From assembly GCA_032622095.1 (NCBI GenBank), contig CP136068.1:156577151-156641150 (forward strand): 64,000 nt of DNA. Reading direction: 5' to 3'. Source of the stretch: Siphonodentalium dalli (Eukaryota > Mollusca > Scaphopoda > Gadilida > Siphonodentaliidae). Positions within the stretch are counted from its first letter, which is position 1, and the number at the start of each line of letters is the position of its first letter. The notes beneath the pieces were generated by a model that was not told the origin of the DNA, searched no databases, and was given only the letters and a program-made list of their open reading frames with translations. The position numbers and the translations under genes are program-made. This document shows, one piece after another, positions 45,603 through 56,953 of the stretch.

Positions 45603-46335
45603 ATAAATTTTGACTCAGTATACATAGAGTCGAACAGGACTGGCCGGAAAGCTATTTCCAGACTTGGGGATATACCAGGAAATTCCTTGTTTTGATTGGA
45701 AGCGGTACCAGAAACCGCTAACCCCGATTGGCTAACCGATAACAGCTGCGCGTGTCCCGTGAAAATAGCTCAGGTGTCATCTGTATACGGCGAACGCAAT
45801 AGTCGTTTAACTCGGTCATGTGGCCCTGATTTAAAGTTAGTTTTAATAGTCGTATTGATTTTGACCAGCTGCTTTATTAAAGAAAAACACTTTTGACAAA
45901 TTGCATGATTCTGATCGGCGGCGAAATAACCGATGCCGATATTCAGTGTTCTGTAAATCTCTGCCTCTCGTAACATTCCAATACAGCCGAATGCATAAAT
46001 TATTCCTTATTTGGAATGTCTGACATCAGTATGACGTCACGATATTGGGGGAAGCCCATTGTTCTGTTTACATGAATTCGTGTCGACGTAATATTATAAT
46101 TATTACGGAGATGTTTAGGTCGACTGGTGTTCATGATGACTATTGTAACGGATATGCATATGGTATCCAAAGGAACCCTTATATACACGTTCGGTGTTCT
46201 CATTTTTGAACAACGAGTTATACCTGTCACATGGGTTGAATTTGTTTTTCACCGCTCGTGAATCAGTATTGTTTTCTTTTTGTTTTGCCGCTTTCCGACA
46301 CTCAGGTTTGTCGGCATTAGCACCTGTGAAGTTTT
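45603..46335. promoter_or_regulatory. Divergent intergenic region, genes A and C
   Basis: The stretch between the first coding exon of gene A and the probable 5' part of gene C is less AT-rich and contains several CG dinucleotides. No TATA box could be assigned. A shared promoter is inferred from gene arrangement only. Confidence 0.35.
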
Positions 46336-46567
46336 GCCTGCGCTTGTTTCAACTATCAACGATGTTGTCGGCCGCCATCATATAAGGCGGGCTTACTATG
46401 ATGGGACAAGTGAACTATGCCGGGTTTTTATTTTGCTTTCCCGCCGACACTCCTGGTTGCCGACAGAGAAATTGCGAACAGCCACCGATGAGGCCCTTTC
46501 GCCTGCGCTTGTTTGTACACTATCCACGATTGTGTCGGCCGCCAGCATAAGGCGGGCTTACTATGAT
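46336..46567 (+). repeat. Partial tandem duplication, ~165-bp period
   Basis: GCCTGCGCTTGTTT...GTCGGCCGCC...ATAAGGCGGGCTTACTATGA occurs at 46336-46404 and 46501-46567 with a few differences. The + strand is open across both copies (46280-46603), giving a repeated IRRAYYDG/IRRAYYDE peptide. This may be 5' UTR or an early exon of gene C, unproven. Confidence 0.65.
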
Positions 46568-46679
46568 GAACTCCGCCGAGGTTTGTATTTACAAGGATGC
46601 TAGATTTATGGTATAAATTGTAGTTGGCTGGTGATACGAATCATACTACTGGTCTCTCGCATACTAAGCTTATAAAATA

Positions 46680-46763
46680 CCCCAGCATTAAAATAAAATC
46701 GCTCGCCGTGTCTGTTAAATATCTTGAATGTTTAAGTTACGGGACACGACCCGGACTTGCCAG
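46680..46763 (+). other. Probable 5' exon end of gene C
   Basis: A strong donor (CCAG before GTGAGC at 46764) ends a transcribed-looking segment. In the phase required by the next exon only a short open piece follows a TAA, so this may be untranslated, or another exon is missing. Its left border was not determined. Confidence 0.35.
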
Positions 46764-47260
46764 GTGAGCTATATTATAATTGCCAAGATAAATATATATA
46801 TAGACTGTAGTTGAATTCAGTGTTTGTCATTTATAGTCGGTATAGTGGTGGGAGTTCTGTTTGGCAACATAAAACACGAATAATTTGACAGAATTTTACG
46901 TGGATAATTTACCTGGGACCGAATTTACCCGACTCCACAAATAAATTACACTTTTGAGCTGCTTTAAGAACGAAAAACTGGAACCTATTGTTCTCAAAAA
47001 CTGTCGCCCAAGATTAAGCCATGTTCAAACGATTAGCATATATTTTTTATCACAATCTACCCATATTAAAAACGTTTTGGATCTTATTTTCATTGTGAGA
47101 CCAAACATTTATTATTGTCTTTGGAGGCTATAATATTATAAAATTAAACTGAAATTCACATGGCAATGAGTGTCACTGTTATAAGCTCAGCTTTTTTAGT
47201 TTATTTAGCAGACCCGATTGGCACATCAAACAATTAATGTTTGTATTTTTCTCGTTCTAG

Positions 47261-47421
47261 TCGATGGTTGTTTTTCAATTTCAACTGCTGCCACAAAGTT
47301 AGGAGCATCAGAGTCCAGTATCCTTGCAGCCATCCGACAAGGCTACACTGACGGAAGAATAACTATCTGCAACAAGAACTACAAAACGTCTATTCGATGC
47401 AAACAAGGCCACACTGTTCCC
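47261..47421 (+). CDS. Gene C, exon with helix-turn-helix-like segment
   Basis: A 161-nt exon between TTCTCGTTCTAG and donor GTGAGT. Only the frame using the first two bases to complete a codon is open. The peptide STAATKLGASESSILAAIRQ followed by GYTDGR resembles a helix-turn-helix or resolvase-like DNA-binding segment; next come ITICNKNYKTSIRCKQGH, with two Cys and one His. Ends in phase 0. Nothing closer was recognised. Confidence 0.6.
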
Positions 47422-47756
47422 GTGAGTAAAACATTTATCGTACAAATTCATGTTTCATAGTTTAGCAAAGTGATCATCGCGAATGAGCACAAACGTCTCG
47501 TATCTATTTTCGTGTTTATTTAGCTTATTTTTGAACGATGGAGTTGGTGTCCATATGATCATTCGTGAATTGTGTCAAAAGTGGTTGACATGGTAAACCC
47601 ACCTCAGCTCAAATTCAGTCAACTTGTTAAATTCATTATTATTCATTATACACTTATTGTTATTGTTCTCTGTGGATAACAAATGTGCTGCCGACCATAT
47701 TTAAACTGTATTGATTTATATTCCAGTAAGTACCTAGAAAGTGTGTATATTTTCAG

Positions 47757-47995
47757 ATTGACCCAATCTTACTGGAATATAGGGTGTTTCAACTACCAGG
47801 AGAAAAAAAATCAACATCCTCCATTTTACGCGACACTCTACATCGAATAGAATCCTAGATACCGGGATATTACAAATGGGCAGACAATGCGGGAAATGGA
47901 AGCGGAGGTTGCCCTCCATATCCTTCTCCCTGGCGACGGCGGCGAAGACGTTCATATGATTTGGTGCCTACGGAAACAGACGAGCTATACAGAGA
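47757..47995 (+). CDS. Gene C, exon interrupted by an in-frame TAG
   Basis: An ATTTTCAG acceptor precedes 47757, in phase 0 with the previous exon. The frame reads IDPILLEYRVFQLPGEKK and on to TAG at 47856-47858. The same frame then stays open (YYKWADNAGNGSGG, a run of six Arg, SYDLVPTETDELYRE) to a GTTAAG donor at 47996, leaving phase 2 that fits the last exon. Because the TAG is also part of a CCTAG, an alternative acceptor at 47859 in the same phase could bypass it. Otherwise it is a premature stop or read-through site. Confidence 0.5.
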
Positions 47996-48469
47996 GTTAA
48001 GTTTAACTGTTTATTGTCACCTATAGTTACTTATTTTACTAATATCTAATTTGATCAGAACACATTGCTGACTGGAATTGTCGTGTTTGAAATTGTCGTG
48101 TTTTCTTCAAAACCAAACCAAACCGTCTTTATGGAGATCGTCAGAGCGTAGTCGTATATTGGTGACTCCCATAAAAATAGAAATATACTGGCATGTTCCC
48201 ATCGGATGGGTGACCATATACACGAACAGATGTAAATGGGAGTCTTTCAATTCACGCACAAGGCGAGGATCACTTTAGTGTAAACAATAGTGTAGTCTCG
48301 AACACATATACAAACAAAATTGGCATATAATGCTAATACCCATTCAAAAATAGGGATAAGAACAACGCCAGTAGGATAACTTTAACCATATTATCTTTAC
48401 TGAGGTTATATAGTAAAATATAATAAATTGTGATTTATTTTGTTAGTTATTTAACTCTTTTCCTTTCAG

Positions 48470-48623
48470 GGCAGTTACGAAAAGTAAGCATGACTCAGTA
48501 GTTAGAATAAGCATCGATGAATGTAGGAAGGCAGATATAACTCTGTATACCAACAGACAGCGATCAGTCTTGTTATTTGTTGACATACCATCTTGCCGTC
48601 TCAAAGGATTTGAGTTATTGTAA
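48470..48623 (+). CDS. Gene C, terminal exon
   Basis: A strong acceptor (TTTTCCTTTCAG) precedes 48470. The first base completes a codon from the previous exon and the frame is open for 50 codons to TAA at 48621-48623. The peptide has SKHDSVVRISIDECRKADIT and later a hydrophobic strand (SVLLFVDIPSC). Function unknown. Confidence 0.65.
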
Positions 48624-48699
48624 TGTTGAATTAACTGGCCTTTGTTTGTTTTGTATGTTTATTTATATATGTTTCCATTGTAAAGTTTAGTATATGATA

Positions 48700-48705
48700 A
48701 ATAAA
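48700..48705 (+). terminator. Poly(A) signal of gene C
   Basis: AATAAA lies 77 bases after the gene C stop codon, followed by an A-rich and then GT-containing stretch, as expected for cleavage and polyadenylation. Confidence 0.6.
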
Positions 48706-48939
48706 AATATATTTATGTTCACTTTCACTGGTTTCTTATTAAAAAAAAACAAGTGACGATATTTCCACATCACCGGTAATATCTTTAGTTCCCGGGGACA
48801 TTTGTATAGCTATTATTAAGCGTTATGCTATGCTGAAACACATAACTTTGCCCCCGCCCCAACCCATTCCTTCGTGAATGAATGGAGCTTCTTGAAAAAG
48901 ATTGTAACAGTGAATTCTCTTATATATGCATGGCATAAA

Positions 48940-49054
48940 TCATAGAATAAATTGCAATTATTTACTATGACTCTGCATGGTCTTTCCTCCACCAGTAAAA
49001 TTGACAACCTCGCGGCTAGAACGACGTTAAACCCTAACAAATCAAATCAAATCA
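48940..49054 (+). repeat. SINE-like 3' end
   Basis: CGGCTAGAACGACGTTAAAC followed by CCTAAC and a short (AAATC)n tail resembles the 3' end of invertebrate SINE or LINE copies. The 5' part was not recognised. A fragment of the shared palindrome (TCTCTTATATATGCATGG) sits just before it at 48915-48932. Confidence 0.4.
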
Positions 49055-49624
49055 AGAGTGCCAACTTGAAAGGATTTAGTGAGTTGATTTCAAGATATCC
49101 ACCAGCGGCTATGTTTTTTTGGCCGAATGACCCCAAAATGAGTCGATCTCATCTACATGTCAATGTCAACATCCATGACAAATTTCATGAAGATCAACCA
49201 AACAGATGGGGCTGCAGCCCATGTTAATGGATTTTGTAGAAATATTTAGTCATACAAAGAGTAAAAACCAAATTGGCCATTGGAGGCCATATTTTTTCCC
49301 GAATGACCCTAAAATGACTCGTTTCTATCTTCATCTCAATGTCAGCATCCATGATAACTTTTATGAAGATCAGACAGTACGGCCTGTAGCCCGCGTCCAT
49401 TTTGAAATCCAAGATGGTCGCCAGCGGCCATGTTTTTTGGCTGAATGACCCAAAATATCTCATTCCCATCTACATGTCAATATCAACATTCATGACAAGT
49501 TTCATAAATATCAGACCAAAGATACAACCTGTAGCCCGCTCCAAAGGAAATTGTCGACGGACACATGGACGACTGATGCCAACCCATGGCAATAGCTCAA
49601 ACTTACAAAGTAAGTTGAGCTAAC
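49055..49624. repeat. Dispersed repeat, second copy of 43253-43776
   Basis: Three diverged internal units (each with CAGCGGC or GGAGGCC, TTTTTT, GAATGACCC-AAAA and a GTCAAT...CATGACAA phrase) end with ATGGCAATAGCTCAAACTTA and a foldback before GAGCTAAC. Confidence 0.7.
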
Positions 49625-50719
49625 TATATTTCACTCATATATTTTCATTTTTTGAACATTCTGTGACCGAAATATTAAGTTACCGCATGAACGGGAAATC
49701 ACACCAACCTCTGGTCCCGTCCCCGACGTTCGAACTTGTCGCATATATGTTCATTGTGATATAAAATTGAATATTAAAAAGCTTATCCAATATACCCCTA
49801 ATATTTCTCCATGGATTCCCATTGATTAATTTACACGATTGTTTGGATAATATATTACGTACGTGATCTTCTCAAAATATATACAGCTTGTTACTATGGG
49901 ATAACCTAGATACATACTATTGGCGACACATTTGGTGATTTGCATGATGTTTAAAGGGATTATTTTTGACATTTCCATTGTGGTATGCTGATACTGATAT
50001 ATCGATACCCAATTACCGGCCAACATCTTGAGATACAGTCACTGTACATCCAGCTAAAAATAAAGGACAAATAATTACCGCCATTGATACTCGACAATTA
50101 TCAGGACAATACCGTGGCACGCGAAAACAAAATAGTCAATTGAACGGAATAGTATTATTATATTAGAAAACGCTCTTTATTACATCGTCTTCCAACATTT
50201 CTGAAAACGAACGCATGAACCTAGAACAGAAATAACACTAACATACATTTTGCTCTCCTGGAAAAAGCATACTACATGCATAACTCTACATTGTATTTTA
50301 AATTCCGTTTCCATATCTTTGATAGGGTTATTAAAGATATATATTTTGACGTTATATCTACTCAGTATCTTATTTAAATTCAGGCATTCTATAAAGTCAC
50401 AAAAATAACACACACAACAGCCTGTGTGTGCAATTGTACTTCCCGTCTGCAGTATCGAGATAATTAATCCCGTTATGTAATCGGTGGCAATTAACTACTC
50501 ATTATGTAATTATGACAATTACCAGCCCATTGTTTGGCGGTCTCTTTGTAGATTGGGTCCCTCTTTGCTTGGATTAATTAAAATCAGTACAACGACGATA
50601 TGACTTTTTCTGCTATAATATTAACACTTAAACTAAACCCCGACCAAAAAGAGTCCATAACTTACGGATACAATATTTTCACTTTATTTTTCACATAGCT
50701 CAGTCAGTGTAGCTGATTG
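49625..50719. other. No gene seen
   Basis: AT-rich. No exon borders around the short open frames on the minus strand. Nothing repetitive was recognised. Confidence 0.4.
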
Positions 50720-51719
50720 TTCTCCATGGGTAGACGTGCATATATAAAACAACTACCTTACACGGCCAAATTATATTGCATGTTGTGCCGATGCATTATC
50801 TTATATATGCGAGGCGACCTGTGAGTTCTCCATGGGTAGACGTGCATATATAAAACAATGAACTACCTTACACGCCCAAATTATATTGCATGTTGTGCCG
50901 ATGCATTATCTTATATATGCGAGGCGACCTGTGAGTTCTCCATGGGTAGACGTGCATATATAAAACAATGAACTACCTTACACGGCCAATATATTGCATG
51001 TTGTGCCGATGCATTATCTTATATATGCGAGGCGACCTGTGAGTTCTCCATGGGTAGACGTGCATATATAAAACAATGAACTACCTTACACGGCCAATAT
51101 ATTGCATGTTGTGCCGATGCATTATCTTATATATGCGAGGCGACCTGTGAGTTCTCCATGGGTAGACGTGCATATATAAAACAATGAACTACCTTACACG
51201 GCCAATATATTGCATGTTGTGCCGATGCATTATCTTATATATGCGAGGCGACCTGTGAGTTCTCCATGGGTAGACGTGCATATATAAAACAATAAACTAC
51301 CTTACACGGCCAATATTTTGCATGTTGTGCCGATGCATTATCTTATATATGCGAGGCGACCTGTGAGTTCTCCATGGGTAGACGTGCATATATAAAACAA
51401 TGAACTACCTTACACAGCCAATATATTGCATGTTGTGCTGATGCATTATCTTATATATGCGAGGCGACCTGTGAGTTCTCCATGGGTAGACGTGCATATA
51501 TAAAACAATGAACTACCTTACACGGCCAATATATTGCATGTTGTGCTGATGCATTATCTTATATATGCGAGGCGACCTGTGAGTTCTCCATGGGTAGACG
51601 TGCATATATAAAACAATGAACTACCTTACACGGCCAATATATTGCATGTTGTGCTGATGCATTATCTTATATATGCGAGGCGACCTGTGGGCGACTCGCA
51701 TATTTAAGAAAATTCATTG
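50720..51719. repeat. ~108-bp tandem array (9 units) grown from the shared palindrome
   Basis: Units start TTCTCCATGGGTAGACGTGC at 50720, 50826, 50936, 51044, 51152, 51260, 51368, 51476 and 51584. Each contains GATGCATTATCTTATATATG and CGAGGCGACCTGTGAG, one half of the 67-bp palindrome found in several MITEs, plus unique sequence. After the last unit the opposite half (GGCGACTCGCATATTTAAG...CATTGGCACGGG) appears once, so the array expanded within one palindromic element. Copies are about 95-99% alike. Confidence 0.9.
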
Positions 51720-52749
51720 GCACGGGGTTTTCGCAGAATAATCTTTTAAAATATATAAAAAGACAAATTCAACAAGATGTTTTTCATAACTATTGCATTT
51801 AAAGATACGCCCGTCGTTCACGGTGGATATGCTGTTAAACTATTCACCTCCGTCAAAAACAGAAGGAATGCCGTAATAAAACGTGCCGTAATAATTGCAT
51901 GTTACAGTACTATATTTGCAGAAAATGAGACTGGAACATACGCTCCATTAACATATTTTCGAGAGAGGCAGAGGGTGATGTGATAAAGAGCGTTTATATT
52001 TGTCTATATATTAACTCTATCTGAAAACTTCGGAGTTCTTTAATCAATGGCATAGATGCATGACCCTTTCTGTGCACGACTGCACATTTTGATTTCTTCA
52101 AAATATAAATTAAAAACAATTTGAAAACGATCGCCGTTATCCGTTGTGGTATTCCGAGACAACGCGGCGATTTCACAAGAAATCCCACTTTTATTATCAC
52201 ATAACTCCACTATACTATAGTGCATACATGTATGCCACACAATTAAGTCAAACAAATAACATCGTTGTCGTTGAGGAATAAGAGTTAATTAACACCGGCC
52301 AGATTTTTCCTCAGTCAAATTGATTTCAATGTTAAACACAAAATTATGTTATACTGCGTGTCAAGGTGTATAGATATATATTAATATATTGCCACTTTAT
52401 GACCACGATACTATTGATCCATTGAGAAAATGCTACCATCCAGGCACTGGCATGCGAGGGAACGGACACCACTCCAATGGAGCCCCACCCCCCAACCATG
52501 TCACTGTGAATGTAATGAAGAAATAATGTCATCAATATTTTATTTAGATATAAATGATATATTTTATATTCATCAGTACACAAAAAACGGCATAACAGGA
52601 CAAAAATAACAGGTCAGAGATTAAAGCACATTAAAAATTGCCAGCTCAGTATATTGACTAATTGACACTCCTCGGATATGGACTGCATTTGTTCGGGATT
52701 CAAAGTTTTAAATATTGCAAAACACTTTTTGTAAATCTCCGTTGATTCT
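51720..52749. other. No gene seen
   Basis: Short open frames on both strands (51777-52255) have no splice context or family likeness. The rest is AT-rich. Confidence 0.4.
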
Positions 52750-53377
52750 TTAAAAGAACAACTGATCATTCGGGCTACTTCTGCTTTCCGCATTTTCTGT
52801 GCGTAAAAAACAGCAGTGTGACGCCCTGTACTTTTTTTTAACCGGGTTATTAAGGTTTGGTATTATGAATTTTTTCTTACGTTTTCTGATTAATGCAACA
52901 CATTTTGGCTTCTTTGAATGCCTTTCTAACAACGACGAAACAGGAAGAACACGCAGAAGCGTACTCGTGTCGATTAAATACTCGTCATTACTAAGATGTT
53001 CACCTTTTTCGACGGAATCAATGACAATAAACTGATAAGAAACAATTGGGTGCCCCCTGGCAAGCGAATTTAATACATCTAAAGGAATTTTTGGACTTTT
53101 AATTTCTGACGAAACTACGGTATATTTTTTCATCGATTCTGTTTTCGACGACGCTGGTACAGCACTTGCCACACAACCGCCATTACGCTCTATCATGGTT
53201 TTTATGTCAACTTGCGATAAACGATTTTGGCACATTCCCGATCAAAACAAATTTTCCATCAAAACATCCAATTTTATTAGCATTTCGTTTACCTGATATT
53301 GTATTGTCTTCACCCGATATTGTATTATCATCACCCGATATTGTACTACCATTTAACAAGAGGTGTGCACTCGAGTG
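52750..53377 (-). pseudogene. BRCT-like ORF with one frameshift
   Basis: On the minus strand a frame opens after TAG at 53378-53380 and reads a threefold NTISG(D/E)D-type repeat, then FDGKFVLIGNVPKS. Close to 53230 the frame shifts by one, and continues VDIKTMIERNGGCVASAV...HPIVSYQFIVIDSVEKGE to a stop at 52750. The order FDGK-beta strand, helix, IxxxGG, then PIVSxxFIxDSVxxGxxL is the layout of a BRCT domain, a phosphopeptide-binding module of DNA repair and replication factors. The tail is basic (RKRKKKF). Without an ATG in the upstream frame it may be an internal exon or a transposon ORF. It lies downstream of the broken ORF at 53956-55949 on the same strand. Confidence 0.55.
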
Positions 53378-53389
53378 CTAGCATACCCC

Positions 53390-53955
53390 CACCGTGGCAA
53401 ATTCCAACCCGCATTATCCGTAAACTCAACAAAAAAGATTTTTAACTTTAAAGAAAAATTCGGACTAATAATATCGATATGGTGTCGCAAAAAGCTTGTA
53501 CAGAAAAAATTATTCAAATCTGTTCATATTTGTTAAAGTTATTAAGTCAGACATAATTTTCTAAGTCAAAATAGGTCGAAAATGAAGTGTAATATTACGA
53601 AAAACAGTCTGGGCCAATCCCTAGCCGCATCATGTAGAGAGGGTATTGTGAGAAGCATGTATACCTAAAATTATTGAAATCGGTTCATATTTGTTAAAGT
53701 TATTAAGTCGGACAGAATTTTCTAAGTCAAAATAAGTCGAAAAAGAGGCGTAACTTGAAAAAAAAAGGTCGGACCGAACCGCAATTAGCATCATGCGGAG
53801 AGACCGTCCTAATGAGATTGCATACAAAAAATTATTGAAATCGGTTCATAGTTGTTCCGAGTTATGAGGACGGACGGACACACGGAAGGAGAAAGCGTGA
53901 CTGACGGACGCAGTCAATCCAGTATACCCCCCATTCTTCGAAAGTGGGGGTATAA
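53390..53955. repeat. Dispersed repeat with duplicated unit and ACGGACGGAC tail
   Basis: ATTGAAATCGGTTCATATTT...GTTATTAAGTCGGACA...AATTTTCTAAGTCAAAATA occurs twice, about 180 bp apart, with a third partial copy, then GGACGGACGGACACACGG and a complementary pair CCCCCATTC.../...GGGGGTATAAT. It resembles invertebrate dispersed repeats of the type at 19980-20750. Confidence 0.6.
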
Positions 53956-55949
53956 TGAAGGCATCTTTGGCATTTACATCTGCAGAACAATGTGTTATTT
54001 CATAACTCAGGTTATTCCAAGTTCTTTGGAATAACCCAAGCATTGTATCATTTCTATCACGACCACCCCTTTTCATACTATGATTATAGTATGCCCGGGC
54101 GTGGTCGTAATTCGCGTGTTCGCCAGCTTCCGCTTGAAAACGTGCCAATGGGAAATCTAAACTTTCCTTTAATTTGGGGGCAACATCTATGAATTTTAAC
54201 ATATAAGGAGTAAGTCGTTTGTGAGTGTTTGACGCGAAATAATTGGTAGAAGCATTCGGCATGGAATTTTTAATCTGAAATGTCGCAATCTGTGTACCCC
54301 CAAATGTAATCCTCAATGCGCTTTGACCCCTCAAGGCACCCGTCCTTTAATTTAGGATCAGGATCTTGTTTTATGATCCGCATCATTTCATAAAAATGAT
54401 GCCAAATCAATGATGTCAGAGTGTGCATGGTAAAAGAGGAAGGTAATTTCAATTTCGCACGAACTACTGCAGAGGCTGTATTGATAATTACATTGTTGGA
54501 TTTATACACGTCCGTGAAAACATGGGGGAATTCCTGCTCATCTCCATTTGGAGGTGGACTCAAAAGTGTATATGCATGACTGGCATTGAGCTTGATTGGT
54601 TCCAGTTTCCCATTTTTGTCTAAAGGAATCTCCCAGTTTCCTTTTTGTATGCCCCGTTTGCGGATATTTGTCTGCAAATTTATTAGACTTAGATGCCTTT
54701 CCGTTAAACCATTTCGTCCAGAAATATTGTTAATGATTTTTTCGTCATCTAGTATACATTGGATATCGAGTGTTAATAATTTTTCCACACTGCGGGCAAG
54801 GCCATGTAGAATACAATATCTTTTGTGGTAATGCATTTTACTAATGATGTGTTGTGAATATGTTCCAGTGATGTCGGCATGTCGGTTCGAGATTTCGTTT
54901 CTGAGTGCACCTGATTGGCGTCTTTTTTCGACACTTCCGAATATAGAGAATAACTAGTATCTTTCATAGGGCCCAATACACCTGAACCATCTAAAAGTGC
55001 TTCAAAAACATATAGTCACCAGTTAAATAGAATTTATATCCCCTTTGTTGCAGATTTTTGAGTTGGTCATTCAAATCAGCTAAGTTTTCTTCCAAATTAT
55101 CGCGACAATCGGTTCCATGGAAAATATAAATCGGAAAAACGAGATCAGAACTTTGGAAAAGATTACCGTTTAATCTGATATCATTGTCATTCGGACTCAA
55201 TGAAAGAAATGTTTGACCACTGTTCCCTATTATACCCTCCCGTCGCCTTAAAAACGGAAATTGAGGATTTTTCCATCAGATAAAAATGGGAATCTGAAAG
55301 CCAAAACCTGAAGAAGACGCTCAATATCAATGCACCAGCCAGTGGATGTCCGTTGGGGCATAAGAACTTTTTCAAATAGGACTTCATATTCTTTTTTAAG
55401 TTTGCGAACAACCCTTTGACCTGGAAAAAGACCGGGGCACTCTTTTCTAATTCGTTCACTCAATTTCGTTCGAGAACAATTTTCCTCGATGTGAACAACC
55501 GTCTCAGGTGTTATTTCGTACACAGGCTGGGCATAAGACTAATTCATGAAGCATATTAGATTTTTTGTTTTTATTTGTTCCAATACAGAGGCCAATTCTG
55601 GTTTTTTAACCTTTGATTTCAGGGTTGCTCGCAAACGCTTCAACAATATTTGTTTTTTTTATCAATTTTATCCTTAGATTGCGGTTTCCCCGGGCCCGGG
55701 CCACATTCTACAGACATGCTAAATGTTGATGGGTCCCCATTTTGTATGGCCTTTTCTTACTCTTCAATTTCACACAATCTTCACACAATCACCAATGGAG
55801 AATAATGTCTTCACATTCTTGGAAAATACAACTGGCAAAGACTTCTCTTCATTCACGTTGGTGGTTCTAATGTTGCCGAGTCTCTTCTCTCACGTTGGTG
55901 GTTCTTTGTTGGTTTTCTGCGACTGTTTCAAGCTGTAAATCCCCCGAAC
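53956..55949 (-). pseudogene. Gene B long exon: broken transposase-like ORF
   Basis: An acceptor (ATATTTCAG) precedes 55949, in phase with the exon at 57523-57611. Coding-like sequence then runs nearly 2 kb on the minus strand, changing frame at several places (around 55850, 55650, 55255, 55005, 54835 and 54280) with an in-frame TAG near 55546. Recognisable pieces in order: ATG at 55717 with a Lys-rich start, SRTKLSERIRKECPGLFPGQ, a FLSDGK block, GQTFLSLSPNDND, FPIYIFHGTDCRDNLEENL, a YLTGDYMF block, HKRYCILHGLARSVEKLL, then TPYMLKF and EHANYDHARAYYNHSMKRGG. The layout (an SDGK strand, a GDxxFL motif, a late His/Tyr-rich block) recalls large uncharacterised transposase-type proteins of invertebrates. 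I cannot name the superfamily. It is too damaged to be active if the sequence is correct. Confidence 0.55.
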
Positions 55950-56953
55950 CTGAAATATATTACAGGTGTTATGAAATATTAAGCAAACAGGTAATTTTGA
56001 TAAAATTCAGTTTATCAAACTTGAATAAATATGGATCTATTTATTCAATTGGAATATAGAAGGGTACTGCGTTAATTTATAATATATAGCTGGCTCAGTT
56101 TTACATCTGAGATCACAAGCTTTATACTATATACGGGTGAGAAAGTTCCTGTTTTACAAAGCTTGCAGTTGAGGTAAGTATGTGACTGATGTGACCAGTC
56201 ATAAGGCCAAAAAAAAAGTTTTTTGGTTCTCAGGCAATTTTGTTTTCAAATCAATGAGGGAGGGAGGGTTTTATTTTTATTTTTTATTTTTTTTCTGCGC
56301 ATAGTAAGCATGGACAAAGATACCTTCCTCTGTCTAGTAATAACCAGAAAGGTAGAGGGAATTGTTATGCATATAAACTCATTAAGTCTTATATAAAAAT
56401 GACATTGTACTACCAGTGTATGACTGGGATTAGCTAACAATATATAATGCCCCTGACATTAACTACTGTTATTGTTGTCTAAAAACTGATACCCCCCCAT
56501 TCTAATATGTGATCCTGAATTTAGTCCTGTGCCTTTCAATTGTATAAAGTTACAATTAGTGTAAGTTGTTCACAATGACTAATTGTAAGAAGAGCATGAG
56601 GATCAGCTAATCATTTTCTTAATTGTAGTCATCTACTTCATGTTGTAAGCCTGCAAGTCACTTTTTAACACATTACATGTTAGAGCTCAATGCACACTAA
56701 TATTCAACACATATCTGCTATGGACATGTTGATAAAATAATAAAACAAAACAAAATATTCCAATTTATTTTTTCGTAAGTTTTTTTGTCATAACATCAGG
56801 CATTGCAGTAAAAAGGCCTAATGCGGCCCTTTTTATTCAATGCGGCGGGGCCTGAGAACCAAAACCTTTTTTTTTTTGCCTAATTTATGCTATAACAGGA
56901 TCAGAACTGGAATGGAAATCGTTATAGTTCACGTGATCTATTCATTCCTTTAA
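55950..56953. other. No exon seen (gene B intron)
   Basis: AT-rich, with T runs at 56274-56292 and A/T-rich homopolymers. No splice-bounded frame was found. Confidence 0.4.

Noticed and set aside
50720-51719. Regular repeats that could suggest a CRISPR-like array
   Set aside because: There are no unique spacers: the whole ~108-bp unit repeats, in a eukaryotic context with no associated genes.
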